Shown: piece by piece, positions 1 through 8,291 of the stretch
How positions within the stretch are numbered: the first letter of the stretch is position 1
Layout: every line of letters begins with the position of its first letter
Source: Caenimonas sp. SL110
GTDB lineage: Bacteria > Pseudomonadota > Gammaproteobacteria > Burkholderiales > Burkholderiaceae_C
DNA: 64,000 nucleotides
Assembly (NCBI RefSeq): GCF_001044395.1
Contig: NZ_JANU01000042.1
Location: forward strand, 1-64,000
Direction: 5' to 3'
Made by a program: the position numbers and the translations under genes
The notes under the pieces: generated by a model
Databases searched by the model: none
What the model saw: the letters and a program-made list of their open reading frames with translations, nothing else
What the model was told of the DNA's origin: nothing

Positions 1-1669
1 TCGTCAGCGTCACCGAGTGCACCAACGTGCCGCCTTCGGTCACCTGGTCGCTCGTGATGGATGCGATTGCGGGGGTCCCATCGTTCTCGACGATGGTTCC
101 AACAGCCGACACGCCGCCGACCGAAACGTCGACCGTTTCGTTGCCTTCGAACACGGTGTCGTTCGAGGTCGGATAGCTGACCGTGAAACTGGTGACGCCG
201 GCAGGCACCACAACCACGCCGCCCGCAAGCGTGACCCCGTTGCTGAACACCGGGGCGCCGAAGTCGTTGGCCTGCGCGGTGTTGCCGCCCAGCGTAAACG
301 CGTAGGTTCCAGCCGAAGTGGACGCGTTGGTCAGCGTCACCGTGTGAACCAGAGTGCCACCTTCGACCACCTGGTCGCTGGTGATCGCCGCGATGCGTGA
401 GACATCGTCTTCGACGATGGTGCCGACTGCCGAAACCCCGCCGACAGTCAAGCCAACCGTTTCGTCGCCTTCTGCGATGCTGTCGTTAGTGGTCGGATAG
501 CTGACAGTGAAACTGGTGACGCCTGCAGGCACGGTGAGCACACCGCCCAGAAGCACCACGCCGTTGCTGAAGACCGGTGTGCCGAAGTCATCGCTTCCGG
601 CCGTATCGCCAGCCAGGCCAAAAGCAAAGGTCGTTGCGGTCGCCGACGCACCGGACAGCGTGACCGTGTGGACAAGACTGCCGCCTTCGGGTATCTGGGC
701 ATCGGTGATGCCCTGCACCGTCGGCGCCGGTGGGGGGGAAGGAGGAGGCGGCGGCGGTGGCGCCGGATCGTTGTCGACAATCGTTCCGATGCTCGTCTTG
801 CCATCCAGGCTAATGACGATCGTCTCGTCGCCCTCGTATGCCGTGTCGTCGGTCGTAGGAACGGTGATGGTGAAACTGGTGACGCCGACTGGAACAGTCA
901 GGATGCCGTTGTCCAGCGTCACGCCATCGCTGAAGGTGGGCGTGCCGAAGTCGGTGCTCGTTGCCGAATCGCCGGTCAACGTGAACGGAAACAGCGCCGA
1001 AAGCGTCGGTGCCCGATCAAGCGTCACCGTATGAATCAGGTTGCCGCCTTCGGTTGTGCTGGAGCCTGTCAGCGTCGCGACATGGGGTGGCACCGGCACC
1101 GGATCGCCCGGCCCGCCCGACGGTGGCGAGGTCGGGACCGGCGGCGCCGTCGGAATCGGAGCTGCCGTCGGCAGGGGCATCATGATCGGCGGCGCAAACG
1201 GCAAGTCGATGCGGGGCACCAGCTGGTCAAAGCCCAGGTTCTGGTTCAGCGGCTCCAGCAGTTCGTCGATGCGCTGGAGCAGCACGAAACTGTTGCCGTC
1301 GTCGAATCCTTCGTTCTCTAGCGGCCTGCGCTCTTCGCCGCCGCCGTTGCCGTTGCCACCGGCGTTGTCCACCCGCGCCGGGTCGGTGCTCTCGGATACA
1401 CGCCCAAGAAGTCCTGAACGCCTGCCGTCTTCAAAGAGGTTGTCGAAAAGCGCCGAATCCAGGCGCACTTCTTCCCTCGATCGCATCAACAATTTGGAGC
1501 CGTGATCAAACGAAAGTTCGACCCTCGCGCCCTCCATTGTTACAAGTAGCTCACCTTCAAAGACCGGGTCGCCGAATTTCAGGCGACGCCTCGCGCCGTT
1601 TGCGCCTTGCGCAAACGCCACGCCTTGTACAAGGACGACAGTTCCAACAATGTTGCCAGCAGTGGCCAT
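1..1669 (-). CDS. Giant Calx-beta repeat adhesin with N-terminal retention-type module (C-terminal part missing)
   Basis: Open from ATG at 1669 to the left edge; 556 residues are visible and the protein continues outside. Residues 1-75 resemble the N-terminal retention module of LapA/BapA-type adhesins (a VVLVQG strand, then KFGDPVFEGELLVT, then ARVELSFDHG). A low-complexity stretch (about 95-195) rich in Gly, then Pro, follows. From about residue 197 come tandem repeats of about 100 residues, each with an EGGxLxHTVTL start, a VPAGVTSFT strand and a GTIVxxD end, like Calx-beta domains. Repeats 1 and 2 are joined by a nearly pure proline linker (about 715-770 on the DNA). The type I secretion ATPase and adaptor lie directly upstream on the same strand, so export by that system and retention at the cell surface is a good inference. 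The C-terminal secretion signal is not in view. No strong ribosome site precedes the ATG. Confidence 0.8.
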   Translation of the reverse strand, partial: MATAGNIVGTVVLVQGVAFAQGANGARRRLKFGDPVFEGELLVTMEGARVELSFDHGSKLLMRSREEVRLDSALFDNLFEDGRRSGLLGRVSESTDPARVDNAGGNGNGGGEERRPLENEGFDDGNSFVLLQRIDELLEPLNQNLGFDQLVPRIDLPFAPPIMMPLPTAAPIPTAPPVPTSPPSGGPGDPVPVPPHVATLTGSSTTEGGNLIHTVTLDRAPTLSALFPFTLTGDSATSTDFGTPTFSDGVTLDNGILTVPVGVTSFTITVPTTDDTAYEGDETIVISLDGKTSIGTIVDNDPAPPPPPPPSPPPAPTVQGITDAQIPEGGSLVHTVTLSGASATATTFAFGLAGDTAGSDDFGTPVFSNGVVLLGGVLTVPAGVTSFTVSYPTTNDSIAEGDETVGLTVGGVSAVGTIVEDDVSRIAAITSDQVVEGGTLVHTVTLTNASTSAGTYAFTLGGNTAQANDFGAPVFSNGVTLAGGVVVVPAGVTSFTVSYPTSNDTVFEGNETVDVSVGGVSAVGTIVENDGTPAIASITSDQVTEGGTLVHSVTLT

Positions 1670-1740
1670 AAAAAATAGGGGATGCCCGCCAAACGGCGAC
1701 CGGCCCAGTGTATCTATCTGTAACTAATTGTGAAATACGA

Positions 1741-1768
1741 CTTTTGTTTTAGTTCAAGGTAACAAAAG
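1741..1768. repeat. Inverted repeat between adaptor and adhesin genes
   Basis: CTTTTGTT at 1741-1748 is repeated inverted as AACAAAAG at 1761-1768, with 12 bases between. It sits in the 121-base gap between the adaptor stop and the adhesin ATG, an A/T-rich island in GC-rich surroundings. It could be a weak hairpin in the transcript that lowers read-through from the transporter genes into the adhesin, or a protein-binding site. No T-run follows that would make it a standard terminator. Confidence 0.4.
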
Positions 1769-1790
1769 CCGCGCGCGTTAATTACTGCCT

Positions 1791-3167
1791 TCAGCGCTCC
1801 GTAAATGCCTCATGCCGGGCTTTTAGCACCGGCTTGAGCAGGTACGAAAGAATGCTTTTCTTGCCTGTCAGGATGCTGACCTCGGCCACCATTCCTGAAA
1901 TGATGGGCATGTTCAGCCCCAGTTGCGACTTCTCGGTCCGCAACCGCACCATGTAGAACACATTGCCGCGTTCGTCCGCCACCGAGTCGGCTCCGATCAG
2001 CTCGACCTTGGCATCCAGCCCGCCATAAACAGAAAAATCGTAGGCGGTGAATTTCACGATTGCCTTGTCGCCTGGCCTCAGAAACGCAATGTCCTTGGCC
2101 ATGACCCTGGCGTCCAGGAGCAATGCCTCTTCATAGGGGACGATTTCGACAACGTCCTTGCCCGGTTGCACCACGCCGCCGACAGTCTTGACGAGCAGGC
2201 GTTTCACGGTCCCCTTCACCGGCGCCTTCATCGACGACTTGGCCACCTTGTCGGCAAGGCCCGCGCTGCCGGCAGAACTCACGTTGAGCTTGGCGGTCGT
2301 CTCGGAAAGCTCCTTGCGCGCTTCACTGCGAAAGCTGAGCGTGACTTCCTGGATCTTGCGGCTGGCTTCGCCTATGGCCGACTGCGCCTTGAAGATCTGC
2401 GCACCGGCCACGTCGCGCTCACCCTTGTAGCGGCTCGCATCACGCTCCAGCCGCAGGATGTCCACCTCCGACACGGCCCCCGACGCGATCAGGGGTCGGG
2501 TGTACGCAAGCTCTTTGGCCGTCAGGTCGTAGGCCTGCGAAGCCTGGGCCTGCCGGACTTTGGCCTCGGCCAGTTCCTGCTGCTTTTGCGCCAGCTGCTG
2601 CTCGGCAATCGAGGTCTGGCTGCGAACCGCCGAGCGCGCCGCCTCGAACGAATTGCGCTCGCCTTCCGCGGTGCGCGGCGACTCGGCAACCACTTCGGGA
2701 GGCGGCACGAAATCAGTCCCTTCGGCCAGCGCTTTCAGGCGGGCTGCACGGGCCAGCAGCGCGAGGTACTGCGCGCGGTTTTCCTGAAGGGACGAATCGA
2801 ATCGCGTGGGGTCGATGTTGAGCAGGACCTGGCCCGCCTCCACCAGCTGTCCCTCTTTGACCAGGATCTCCGAGACGACGCCACCGTCCAGGCTTTGCAA
2901 CACCTGCAGCTGGGTGGACGAAACCACCCGGCCGTCACCCTTGGTGACTTCATCCACGCGTGTCAGCGCGGCCCATAGCAATGCCACGACCAGGATGACC
3001 CAGAACGCCTTGAGCACCAGCCGCGCGCGCGCCGGCTCCTGCTCGATCATGAGGGTGTGGGCATCGGCGACGAACGCGCCGGAGCCCGGCGCTGGCGCAG
3101 GCGTGCCGCGACCGGCCATGCGCGAAATCGAGTCGCGCAGGATCGCGACAAAGCCCTCTGGCTTCAT
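1791..3167 (-). CDS. Type I secretion periplasmic adaptor (HlyD/LapC family)
   Basis: The 458-residue protein is the membrane fusion component that links an inner-membrane ABC exporter to an outer-membrane TolC-type channel. It has a cytoplasmic N-terminus, one membrane segment at about 50-69 (VILVVALLWAAL), a biotinyl/lipoyl-like half motif near 85-120 (VLQSLDGGVVSEILVKEGQ), a long coiled-coil hairpin rich in Ala, Gln and Glu at about 125-315, and a C-terminal beta-barrel region containing VKTVGGVVQPG. The length is normal for the family. Its ATG overlaps the stop of the ATPase gene (3164-3167), so the two are translationally coupled. No TolC-type gene is in the window. Confidence 0.92.
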   Translation of the reverse strand: MKPEGFVAILRDSISRMAGRGTPAPAPGSGAFVADAHTLMIEQEPARARLVLKAFWVILVVALLWAALTRVDEVTKGDGRVVSSTQLQVLQSLDGGVVSEILVKEGQLVEAGQVLLNIDPTRFDSSLQENRAQYLALLARAARLKALAEGTDFVPPPEVVAESPRTAEGERNSFEAARSAVRSQTSIAEQQLAQKQQELAEAKVRQAQASQAYDLTAKELAYTRPLIASGAVSEVDILRLERDASRYKGERDVAGAQIFKAQSAIGEASRKIQEVTLSFRSEARKELSETTAKLNVSSAGSAGLADKVAKSSMKAPVKGTVKRLLVKTVGGVVQPGKDVVEIVPYEEALLLDARVMAKDIAFLRPGDKAIVKFTAYDFSVYGGLDAKVELIGADSVADERGNVFYMVRLRTEKSQLGLNMPIISGMVAEVSILTGKKSILSYLLKPVLKARHEAFTER

Positions 3168-5356
3168 GACGCTTTCCCCACGCGGCCGGCTTTGAGGTCG
3201 TCCAGCACTTTCTCGCGCGGGCCGTCTGCCACGATCCGGCCTTCATCGAGCACGATGATCCGGTCTGCAATCTCGAGCAGGCTGTTGCGGTGGGTCACCA
3301 CCAGCACGGTGCGATGCTGCGCAAAGTGGCGCAGGCGCTCCTTGAACTGGGCTTCGGAGCTGAAATCCATCGAACCTGTCGGCTCGTCAAGCAGCAGGAC
3401 GGGCGGGTCGAGCAAGGCGGCCCGCGCAATCGCAACGCCCTGGCGCTGCCCGCCGGACAGCGATTCACCCCGCTCACCCACCACCATGTCGAAGCCCTGC
3501 GGATGCTTGTCCGCGAGCGCCGTGAGTCCGCCAACGTCGGCCGCCGCGACGATCGCCGCGTCTTCGGCAAGCGGCACCGAGATGCGGATGTTGTCGCGCA
3601 ATGTGCCGTAAAAAAGCATGGCGTCCTGCTCGACATAGCCGATGCTGCGGCGAAGCTCCATCGGGTCGAGTTGCCGCAGGTCGACGCCGTCGATGGTCAC
3701 CGCGCCTTTGGTGGGTGTGTACAGGCCCAGGATCAGGCGCTGCAGCGTTGTCTTGCCCGAGCCGACGCGGCCGATGACCACGACCTTCTCGCCGGCCCCG
3801 ATGCGAAACGACACATCCCGCAGCGCCTCTTCGGTGCGGCCCGGATAACTGAAATGCACGTTCTGGAAAACGATGTCGCCCTTGAGGTCGGTGCGATGCA
3901 GGAACGAACTCCCCTCGGGCCGCTCACCCTCCTTGGCCATCGTCGTTTCAAGGTGCTCCAGCGCCGTGCGGGCGTTCTCGTACTGCATCATCAGCGCCAC
4001 GAGCTGCCCGAGCGGCTGCATCGCGCGACCGCTGAGCATGGTGCAGGCAATCAGGCCGCCCATCGTGAGGTGCCCCTCGTGAATCAGATAGACGCCGGCC
4101 ACGATGGTCGAAACGTTCACAAGCTGGATCAGCGTGCTCACACCATTGACCACGCTCGAAGACAGCAGCCGCAGCCGCGATGTGACCTCGGCCAGGAAAG
4201 CGGCCGTGCTCTCCAGCTTGGTCTGCATCACGCGCTCGGCGCCGTGTGCCTTGATGGTCTCCATGGCGGTGAGCGACTCCACCAGCGTCGAATTGCGCAT
4301 CGCCGACGCCCGGAAGGTCGACTCCGACAGCGCCTTCATGCGCTTTTGGACGCTGTAGCTGTACATCAGCACCAGCGCCAGGCCGATCAGCGGAATGAAC
4401 ACCAGCGGCCACGAAATCCATGCGATGACGACCAGGAACAAGATGGCGAACGGCAGGTCGATGACGGCCGTGACAGTGGCCGAGGCCACGAAGTCGCGCA
4501 GCGATTCAAACGAGCGAAGCGTGGCAGCGTAAGCACCCACCGAAGGCGGGCGGTCGGACAGCTTCATGCCCAGCACACGCTCCATGATCAGGGCCGACAG
4601 CCGCAGGTCGATGCGGGCGCCCGCCAGATCAACAAAGTAGCCGCGCATCAGGCGCATCGTGTAGTCGATACCGAGCACGACAGCCAGCCCCAGGGCGAGC
4701 ATCCAGAGCGTCTCGACAGCGAAGTTGGGCACAACGCGGTCATAGATGTTCATCGAAAACAGCGGGAATGCCAGGGCGAAGATATTGATGAGAAGCGCCG
4801 CAGCCAGCACGTCGCGATACAGCGGCAGCTGGTCCTGGAACGCGCCCCAGAACCAGTGGCGCTTGGCGTGTGCGAGGGCAGGCGTGCGCGCGTCGAAGCG
4901 GAATTTCGGGTGTACAAAGATTGCGATTCCGACGTAACGGGCGTCAAGCTCGGTGCGAGGCAGCGTCACCGTGCCCTGCCCGGTCTCTGGCAGCAGCACT
5001 TGCGCAGAGCCGTCTTCGAGCCACCCCAGCAGCACGCAGGCCGTGTCGCCCTGCAGCAGCAGGACTGCGGGCAACAATGTCTTTTCGATCTTGTCCAGGG
5101 GACGGCGCGCAACCTTGGCCGCAAGACCGACCCGCGTGGCGGCGCGAACAAACAGGCTGGGCGTCATGCCTGCATCGGTCAGCGGCAACCCGGCGGACAA
5201 TCCTGCACGGGTCTCAGGTCGTCCGTGAATACGCGAAAGCTCGACCAGGCAGTCGAGCAAGGGGTCGATCTGCAGGTTCTCGTCGCTCATGCCGGTGGCA
5301 AGCCGGCCCCAGCTGCGAGCCGGGGTGATCTGGAACGGAACTTTGATGTCACCCAT
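3164..5356 (-). CDS. Type I secretion permease/ATPase (HlyB/LapB family)
   Basis: The 730-residue ABC exporter should drive secretion of the adjacent adhesin. Domains in order: an N-terminal C39-peptidase-like domain (about 20-160) that seems catalytically dead, as expected for RTX/LapB exporters; six membrane segments at about 175-440; and a nucleotide-binding domain with Walker A GRVGSGKTT, signature LSGGQ and Walker B VLLLDEPTGSMD. The start at 5356 gives the longest form. An internal ATG at 5290 (MSDENLQID) resembles usual LapB N-termini and may be the real start; neither has a clear Shine-Dalgarno. First gene of the exporter-adaptor-adhesin set. Paralogous bacteriocin exporters have an active C39 site, which I do not see here. 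Confidence 0.93.
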   Translation of the reverse strand: MGDIKVPFQITPARSWGRLATGMSDENLQIDPLLDCLVELSRIHGRPETRAGLSAGLPLTDAGMTPSLFVRAATRVGLAAKVARRPLDKIEKTLLPAVLLLQGDTACVLLGWLEDGSAQVLLPETGQGTVTLPRTELDARYVGIAIFVHPKFRFDARTPALAHAKRHWFWGAFQDQLPLYRDVLAAALLINIFALAFPLFSMNIYDRVVPNFAVETLWMLALGLAVVLGIDYTMRLMRGYFVDLAGARIDLRLSALIMERVLGMKLSDRPPSVGAYAATLRSFESLRDFVASATVTAVIDLPFAILFLVVIAWISWPLVFIPLIGLALVLMYSYSVQKRMKALSESTFRASAMRNSTLVESLTAMETIKAHGAERVMQTKLESTAAFLAEVTSRLRLLSSSVVNGVSTLIQLVNVSTIVAGVYLIHEGHLTMGGLIACTMLSGRAMQPLGQLVALMMQYENARTALEHLETTMAKEGERPEGSSFLHRTDLKGDIVFQNVHFSYPGRTEEALRDVSFRIGAGEKVVVIGRVGSGKTTLQRLILGLYTPTKGAVTIDGVDLRQLDPMELRRSIGYVEQDAMLFYGTLRDNIRISVPLAEDAAIVAAADVGGLTALADKHPQGFDMVVGERGESLSGGQRQGVAIARAALLDPPVLLLDEPTGSMDFSSEAQFKERLRHFAQHRTVLVVTHRNSLLEIADRIIVLDEGRIVADGPREKVLDDLKAGRVGKAS

Positions 5357-5573
5357 TTACGTTTGCTGTTCAGCGAAGCTGCCGACGGCCTATCCTTGTA
5401 ACAAAATGATACGCGAAGGGGAAAGATTGCTGCCTGGGTTCGGGGTAGCCCGTCGGCCCATCCGCTCTTACGCACAATCGCAGAGTCTGGATTCAATCCG
5501 CGCAAACTGGTCAGGCGCCAAGCTGTAAAAGATTGTGCAGGCGGATTCCTACGGAGGGCTTAGAAGTTTACCT

Positions 5574-5601
5574 ACACGCTCATAACGGATTTTGAGCGTG
5601 T
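5574..5601. repeat. Inverted repeat upstream of the 5635 oxidoreductase
   Basis: ACACGCTCA at 5574-5582 and its exact reverse complement TGAGCGTGT at 5593-5601 are 10 bases apart. The dyad ends 33 bases before the ATG of the oxidoreductase and overlaps the likely promoter region. The geometry (9-base arms, two helical turns between centres) suits a dimeric repressor or activator site. The rest of the 278-base gap (5357-5634) contains no gene I can recognise. Confidence 0.45.
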
Positions 5602-5634
5602 GTTAATTCACATGCTTTTGATGGGAGAGATGCG

Positions 5635-6552
5635 ATGCAAGTAGTGCAAAGACCACAAATTGGACGGATCGGCCTGGTCGGTTATGGCGAAGTCGGCAAG
5701 ATTTTCGGAGCCGGCCTCAAGGGCAAGCCGGGCGTGGACGGGGTTGCTGCCTGGGATCTCAAGTTTGTTGCCGCGGCTACCCGCGATGCGGAAACGGCAC
5801 ATGCGGCCGCAACCGGAATCGAAGCGATGGACTCGATGCAGGCCCTGTGCGAGCGCAGCGATCTGGTGATTTCGGCGGTCACTGCGTCCAACACATTCTC
5901 GGTAGCAGAACAAGCAGCCCGGTACATGCGACCCGGCGCCGTCTTCCTGGACTTGAACTCAGCCTCGCCGGGCACCAAGCAAAGGGCCGCCGGGCAGATC
6001 GATTCACGGGGCGCGCACTATGTAGAGGCGGGTGTCATGACCTCGATCCCGCCGTATGGCATCAAGGTTCCGATGCTCCTGGGCGGCGCCCGCGCCGCGG
6101 GACTCGCCGACCAGTTGCGCGACTGGGGCATGGACGCCAAGGCCGTCTCGGACCAGTTGGGCGTGGCATCGGCGATCAAGATGTGCCGCAGCATCATGAT
6201 CAAGGGACTGGAGGCACTGGTGATCGAGAGCTACTCGACAGCCCGGCAATACGGCGTCGAAGACCATGTACTGCCGACGCTGGCCGAAACCTTTCCGTCC
6301 ATCGACTGGCAAAAGCAGGGCGCGTACTTTTTCAGCCGCGTCGTTCAGCACGGCAAACGGCGTGCCGAGGAAATGCGCGAAGCGGCCAACACCGTCCAGG
6401 AGGCGGGCTTCGAGCCTTTCATGGGCCGCGCCATCGCAGACAAGCAGCAATGGGTCGCCGACCAGGCTGCGGCGGGTGTGTTCGAGGGGCTGGCTAAAGA
6501 CGCGCGCTGGCAGGACTACGCCGATCTGTTGCTGGCCGCGCGCAAGGACTGA
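5635..6552 (+). CDS. NAD(P)-binding oxidoreductase, 6-phosphogluconate-dehydrogenase-like with DUF1932 C-terminus
   Basis: The 305-residue protein has an N-terminal Rossmann fold starting at about residue 11 (GLVGYGEVG) and a helical C-terminal half of the DUF1932 type with the GLEAL.IES helix. The family is related to beta-hydroxyacid dehydrogenases and 6-phosphogluconate dehydrogenase; the substrate is unknown. A GGGAGAG ribosome site precedes the ATG at a good distance. It runs convergently with the LysR gene 6563-7468 and lies beside the protocatechuate operon, which makes a role in aromatic-acid catabolism possible but unproven. The inverted repeat at 5574-5601 may control it. Confidence 0.8.
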   Translation: MQVVQRPQIGRIGLVGYGEVGKIFGAGLKGKPGVDGVAAWDLKFVAAATRDAETAHAAATGIEAMDSMQALCERSDLVISAVTASNTFSVAEQAARYMRPGAVFLDLNSASPGTKQRAAGQIDSRGAHYVEAGVMTSIPPYGIKVPMLLGGARAAGLADQLRDWGMDAKAVSDQLGVASAIKMCRSIMIKGLEALVIESYSTARQYGVEDHVLPTLAETFPSIDWQKQGAYFFSRVVQHGKRRAEEMREAANTVQEAGFEPFMGRAIADKQQWVADQAAAGVFEGLAKDARWQDYADLLLAARKD

Positions 6553-6562
6553 CCCGGCACGC

Positions 6563-7468
6563 TCAGGCGGGAGACAGCAGTTTGACGGCCAGCGCCTGGA
6601 TCAACTCCAGCATGGCCTTTTGCGTCAACGTCGCGGGGCGCTGGGAACTCATGGCCATCACCAGCTTGCTATGCAGCGCCGGTGCGGTGATGGGTCGGCA
6701 GACAAAGGCCTCTGGCCGCCCGGACGTCGCGACCGCATTGCGCGACAGCACGGCCGAACCTGCGCCGTCCTCGACCAGGTCCAGGATGGCGGGCACGCCG
6801 TCGATTTCAAGTGCCACCTGCGGACGACATCCCAGCGCCGCCATCTCGCCTTCCACCTGCATACGGATCGCATTGGGCCTGCTGGGAATGATGAGCGGAA
6901 TCTGGGCGACATCCCGCAAGGCGACTGGCCTGGCTTTTTGCGCAGCGCCGAGGGTGCTGCGCTGCACGAGAAACAGCGGTTCTTCCAGCAATGGCGTGAG
7001 CTCGATGCCCGGCGCGGCGGTGGCGTTGTACAGCAAGGCGATGTCCAGGCGCCCGGTCATCAGCGCTTCCAGGCTCGCGGTGGACAGCGCTTCCGAAATC
7101 GAGATCGACGCCTCGGGCATGCGCTTGCTGAACTCGCGAACCAGCGGCACGGCCATCAACTTGGCCACACTGGGCGGCAGCCCGATCGCGACGCGGCCGG
7201 CGAGCGCGCCGCGCACCCGGCCGAGCTCTTCGCGCGCACGCTCGACCTGGTGAAGAATGCCGCGCCCGTGCTCCAGCAGGAGCTTGCCCGCCTCCGTCGG
7301 CGTGGCGCCACGCCCGTTACGGGTCAGCAGGCTCTGGCGCAACTCGACTTCGAGCAGGCGCACCTGCCGGCTCAGCGCGGGCTGCGCGATGTCCAGCGCG
7401 ATGGCCGCACGGGTGAAGCTGCCCAGCTCGGCGACGCGCACGAAATACTCGAGTTGGCGTAAATCCAT
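6563..7468 (-). CDS. LysR-type regulator, probable activator of the protocatechuate 4,5-cleavage operon
   Basis: The 301-residue regulator has a winged helix-turn-helix at residues 1-60 (MDLRQLEYFVRVAELGSFTRAA, split here by family convention, then QPALSRQVRLLE) and a periplasmic-binding-like effector domain. It is transcribed divergently from the operon starting at 7574, the usual arrangement for a LysR activator of an adjacent pathway. In Comamonas the equivalent regulator of the pmd operon is called PmdR; equivalence here rests on position only. The effector is likely protocatechuate or a pathway intermediate. I could not pick a convincing T-N11-A box in the 105-base intergenic region. Confidence 0.85.
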   Translation of the reverse strand: MDLRQLEYFVRVAELGSFTRAAIALDIAQPALSRQVRLLEVELRQSLLTRNGRGATPTEAGKLLLEHGRGILHQVERAREELGRVRGALAGRVAIGLPPSVAKLMAVPLVREFSKRMPEASISISEALSTASLEALMTGRLDIALLYNATAAPGIELTPLLEEPLFLVQRSTLGAAQKARPVALRDVAQIPLIIPSRPNAIRMQVEGEMAALGCRPQVALEIDGVPAILDLVEDGAGSAVLSRNAVATSGRPEAFVCRPITAPALHSKLVMAMSSQRPATLTQKAMLELIQALAVKLLSPA

Positions 7469-7573
7469 CGCCCTAGTCTAATGACATACCAACCGCGCGG
7501 ATATACCCGTCTGATCTAACTGATAGCGGCAGCTTCGGGTTGCGTTGCGCGATGGGCCACGCAAAATCGCCCT

Positions 7574-8266
7574 ATGCCAAAACCGCCGCTCCAGGGAATT
7601 TCATCTATGGCCACGCGAGGCGTGCTCGCGCAATTGCTCGCCGCGTGGCAGGACCAGTCCGGCCAGCCCGTCATGATGGAATCGGTCGGCGGCGTCGATG
7701 CGGCCAAACGGGTGCAGGCTGGCGAGGCGATGGACCTTGTCGTCCTGGCATCCGATGCCATCGACAAGCTGGTGAATGCTGGCAGCGTTGTCGCGGGGAG
7801 TCGGGTTGACCTGGTGCATTCCGGCGTCGCCGTTGCCGTCCGCGCTGGGCAGCCGCATCCCGATATCTCCAGCGAACAGGGCGTGCGGGACGCGGTGTTG
7901 AAGGCCACGTCCATTGGTTACTCCACCGGCCCCAGCGGCACCGCGCTCTTGAAGCTGTTTGACGGCTGGGGCATTGCCGCCGATATCGCGCCGCGACTCG
8001 TGCAGGCACCTGCGGGCGTGCCGGTGGGCGCCCTCGTTGCCAAAGGCGAGGTCGAACTGGGCTTTCAACAGCTCAGCGAGCTGATGCACCGGCCGGGCAT
8101 TGATGTGGTCGGCCCGCTGCCGCCCGAGATACAGATCACCACCACTTTTTCTGCTGGCGTCTGCGCGGCTTCGACGCGCGCAGGCGAAGTGCGCGCGCTG
8201 CTCGCCTTCCTGGCATCGCCTCAATCGGCGCAAGCCAAGCAAAGCCACGGCATGGACCCGGCCTGA
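7574..8266 (+). CDS. Periplasmic-binding-fold (ModA-like) protein without signal peptide
   Basis: The 230-residue protein looks like a molybdate-type substrate-binding protein (AMDLVVLASDAIDKLV, GYSTGPSGTALLKL, GEVELGFQQLSEL), but the N-terminus has no hydrophobic export signal, so it should be cytoplasmic. No ABC permease or ATPase is adjacent. It is the first gene of the protocatechuate operon and lies 25 bases upstream of ligJ. A tautomerase for 4-oxalomesaconate (LigU/GalD type) is otherwise missing from the cluster; this protein is a candidate for that or an accessory role, which is speculation. ATG at 7608 is an alternative start. Confidence 0.75.
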   Translation: MPKPPLQGISSMATRGVLAQLLAAWQDQSGQPVMMESVGGVDAAKRVQAGEAMDLVVLASDAIDKLVNAGSVVAGSRVDLVHSGVAVAVRAGQPHPDISSEQGVRDAVLKATSIGYSTGPSGTALLKLFDGWGIAADIAPRLVQAPAGVPVGALVAKGEVELGFQQLSELMHRPGIDVVGPLPPEIQITTTFSAGVCAASTRAGEVRALLAFLASPQSAQAKQSHGMDPA

Positions 8267-8291
8267 ATTTTTTTCCGAGGAGACAAACCCA

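Noticed and set aside
3290-5401. 703-codon open frame on the plus strand opposite the exporter ATPase
   Set aside because: Low-complexity His/Arg/Gln-rich translation typical of the complement of a GC-rich gene; the minus strand encodes an intact ABC exporter.
7469-7573. LysR T-N11-A box between the regulator and the lig operon
   Set aside because: Only weak half matches (ATACC/GGATAT near 7484-7502); not good enough to annotate.
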